Shown here: one piece after another, positions 6,126 through 6,460 of the stretch | Layout: every line of letters starts with the position of its first letter | Position numbering within the stretch: position 1 is the first letter of the stretch | Source of the DNA: JAHWKV01 sp040905365 | GTDB lineage: Bacteria; Actinomycetota; CADDZG01; JAHWKV01 | Reading direction: 5' to 3' | DNA length: 6,460 nucleotides | NCBI GenBank assembly: GCA_040905365.1 | Contig: JBBDRQ010000042.1 | Span: 1-6,460 of the forward strand | The notes under the pieces: generated by a model | What the model was told of the DNA's origin: nothing | Database searches by the model: none | Seen by the model: the letters and a program-made list of their open reading frames with translations, nothing else | Translations under genes and position numbers: made by a program

Positions 6126-6460
6126 GTGCGCCGTGAAGGACGTACACAACAGAAACACAAAAAAGAAAGAGTGAAATGAAGTGAACGGACATGCTGCAAA
6201 CGAGTTGGAGGTGAAAGTCCTCCCCACTGAAGGGTTAGCCACTCACGGTGGACTCCGAGTTATGGGCGTTCGTCGGCAACGGCGAGGGCTAAGCGTTGAC
6301 AGGGGAAAGTGTGGGCACGGCATAGAGCTGCGAAATAAACATTGGGAGCGCCGACCTCGTTGGGTGGTAGGGAAGGCAACACCGGAGCAGGCGATAGAGG
6401 CGAGTCTGCCGAGGGTTCCCCGCAGTCAAAGCACCGTCGCACGCATGGATGCTGGTTTGC
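6126..6460 (+). ncRNA. 5' portion of a probable group II intron (domain I), cut by the window edge
   Basis: The stretch opens with GTGCG (6126-6130), the conserved group II intron 5' end. It contains the hallmark hairpin GGAGGTGAAAGTCCTCC (6207-6223; 5-bp stem, TGAAAGT loop) and further on GACAGGGGAAAGTGT, resembling domain I segments of known bacterial introns. There is no open frame of note. TGGGTG at 6361-6366 is perfectly complementary to the six bases before GTGCG (CACCCA, 6120-6125), as expected of an EBS1-IBS1 pair. No EBS2-IBS2 pairing was obvious to me. Group II introns are self-splicing, retromobile RNAs that usually carry a reverse transcriptase/maturase in domain IV; that gene would begin beyond the right edge. 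An alternative 5' boundary near GTGAACGG (6181) cannot be excluded. Confidence 0.62.

Noticed and set aside
6260..6442. 60-codon minus-strand open frame
   Set aside because: It lies within the structured intron RNA region, has no ribosome site and shows no recognisable motif.

Overview
The window most likely comes from a bacterium of the PVC superphylum (Planctomycetota, Verrucomicrobiota, Lentisphaerota) or a related uncultured lineage. The evidence is one very large secreted protein with the PVC-type dehydrogenase propeller, a PVC-type CxxCH haem domain and a DUF6807 (PmoA-like) domain, a set of domains typical of those phyla. The phylum assignment is an inference from domain content; there is no rRNA or marker gene here.

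Layout. Positions 1-451 are a patchwork of debris. Two copies of a short dispersed repeat (38-95, minus orientation) abut a fragment of a repeat-type beta-propeller gene (100-381, plus strand). An unassigned stretch of about 70 bases follows (382-450), then the broken 3' end of a minus-strand quinone oxidoreductase/MDR-family gene whose intact 5' end, with a good Shine-Dalgarno, lies at 1134. Positions 1138-1668 hold no recognisable gene, only a 12-base tandem duplication and one further copy of the dispersed repeat. Positions 1669-5865 are the main gene on the minus strand, 1398 codons without interruption: signal peptide, propeller dehydrogenase, HEAT-like repeats, chitobiase-C/Fn3-like domain, an unnamed beta-rich domain, cytochrome c, acidic linker, DUF6807. 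Positions 5866-6125 are its upstream region: a plausible sigma70-type promoter, a 13-base tandem repeat overlapping the -35, and a G-rich array of five copies of the dispersed repeat. From about 6126 to the right edge the sequence looks like the 5' part (domain I) of a group II intron on the plus strand; its maturase gene would lie outside the window.

How the parts relate. The large protein is probably exported and couples oxidation of a sugar-like or other small substrate to a c-type haem, with DUF6807 adding a second, uncharacterised activity; the substrate cannot be read from the sequence. The most interesting non-coding observation is that the proposed intron begins exactly after CACCCA, the conserved core of the dispersed repeat. 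A perfect complement, TGGGTG, sits about 235 bases into the intron, where an EBS1 would be expected. This suggests that the intron uses the dispersed repeat family as its target site. Everything here rests on reading the sequence; no database search was possible.
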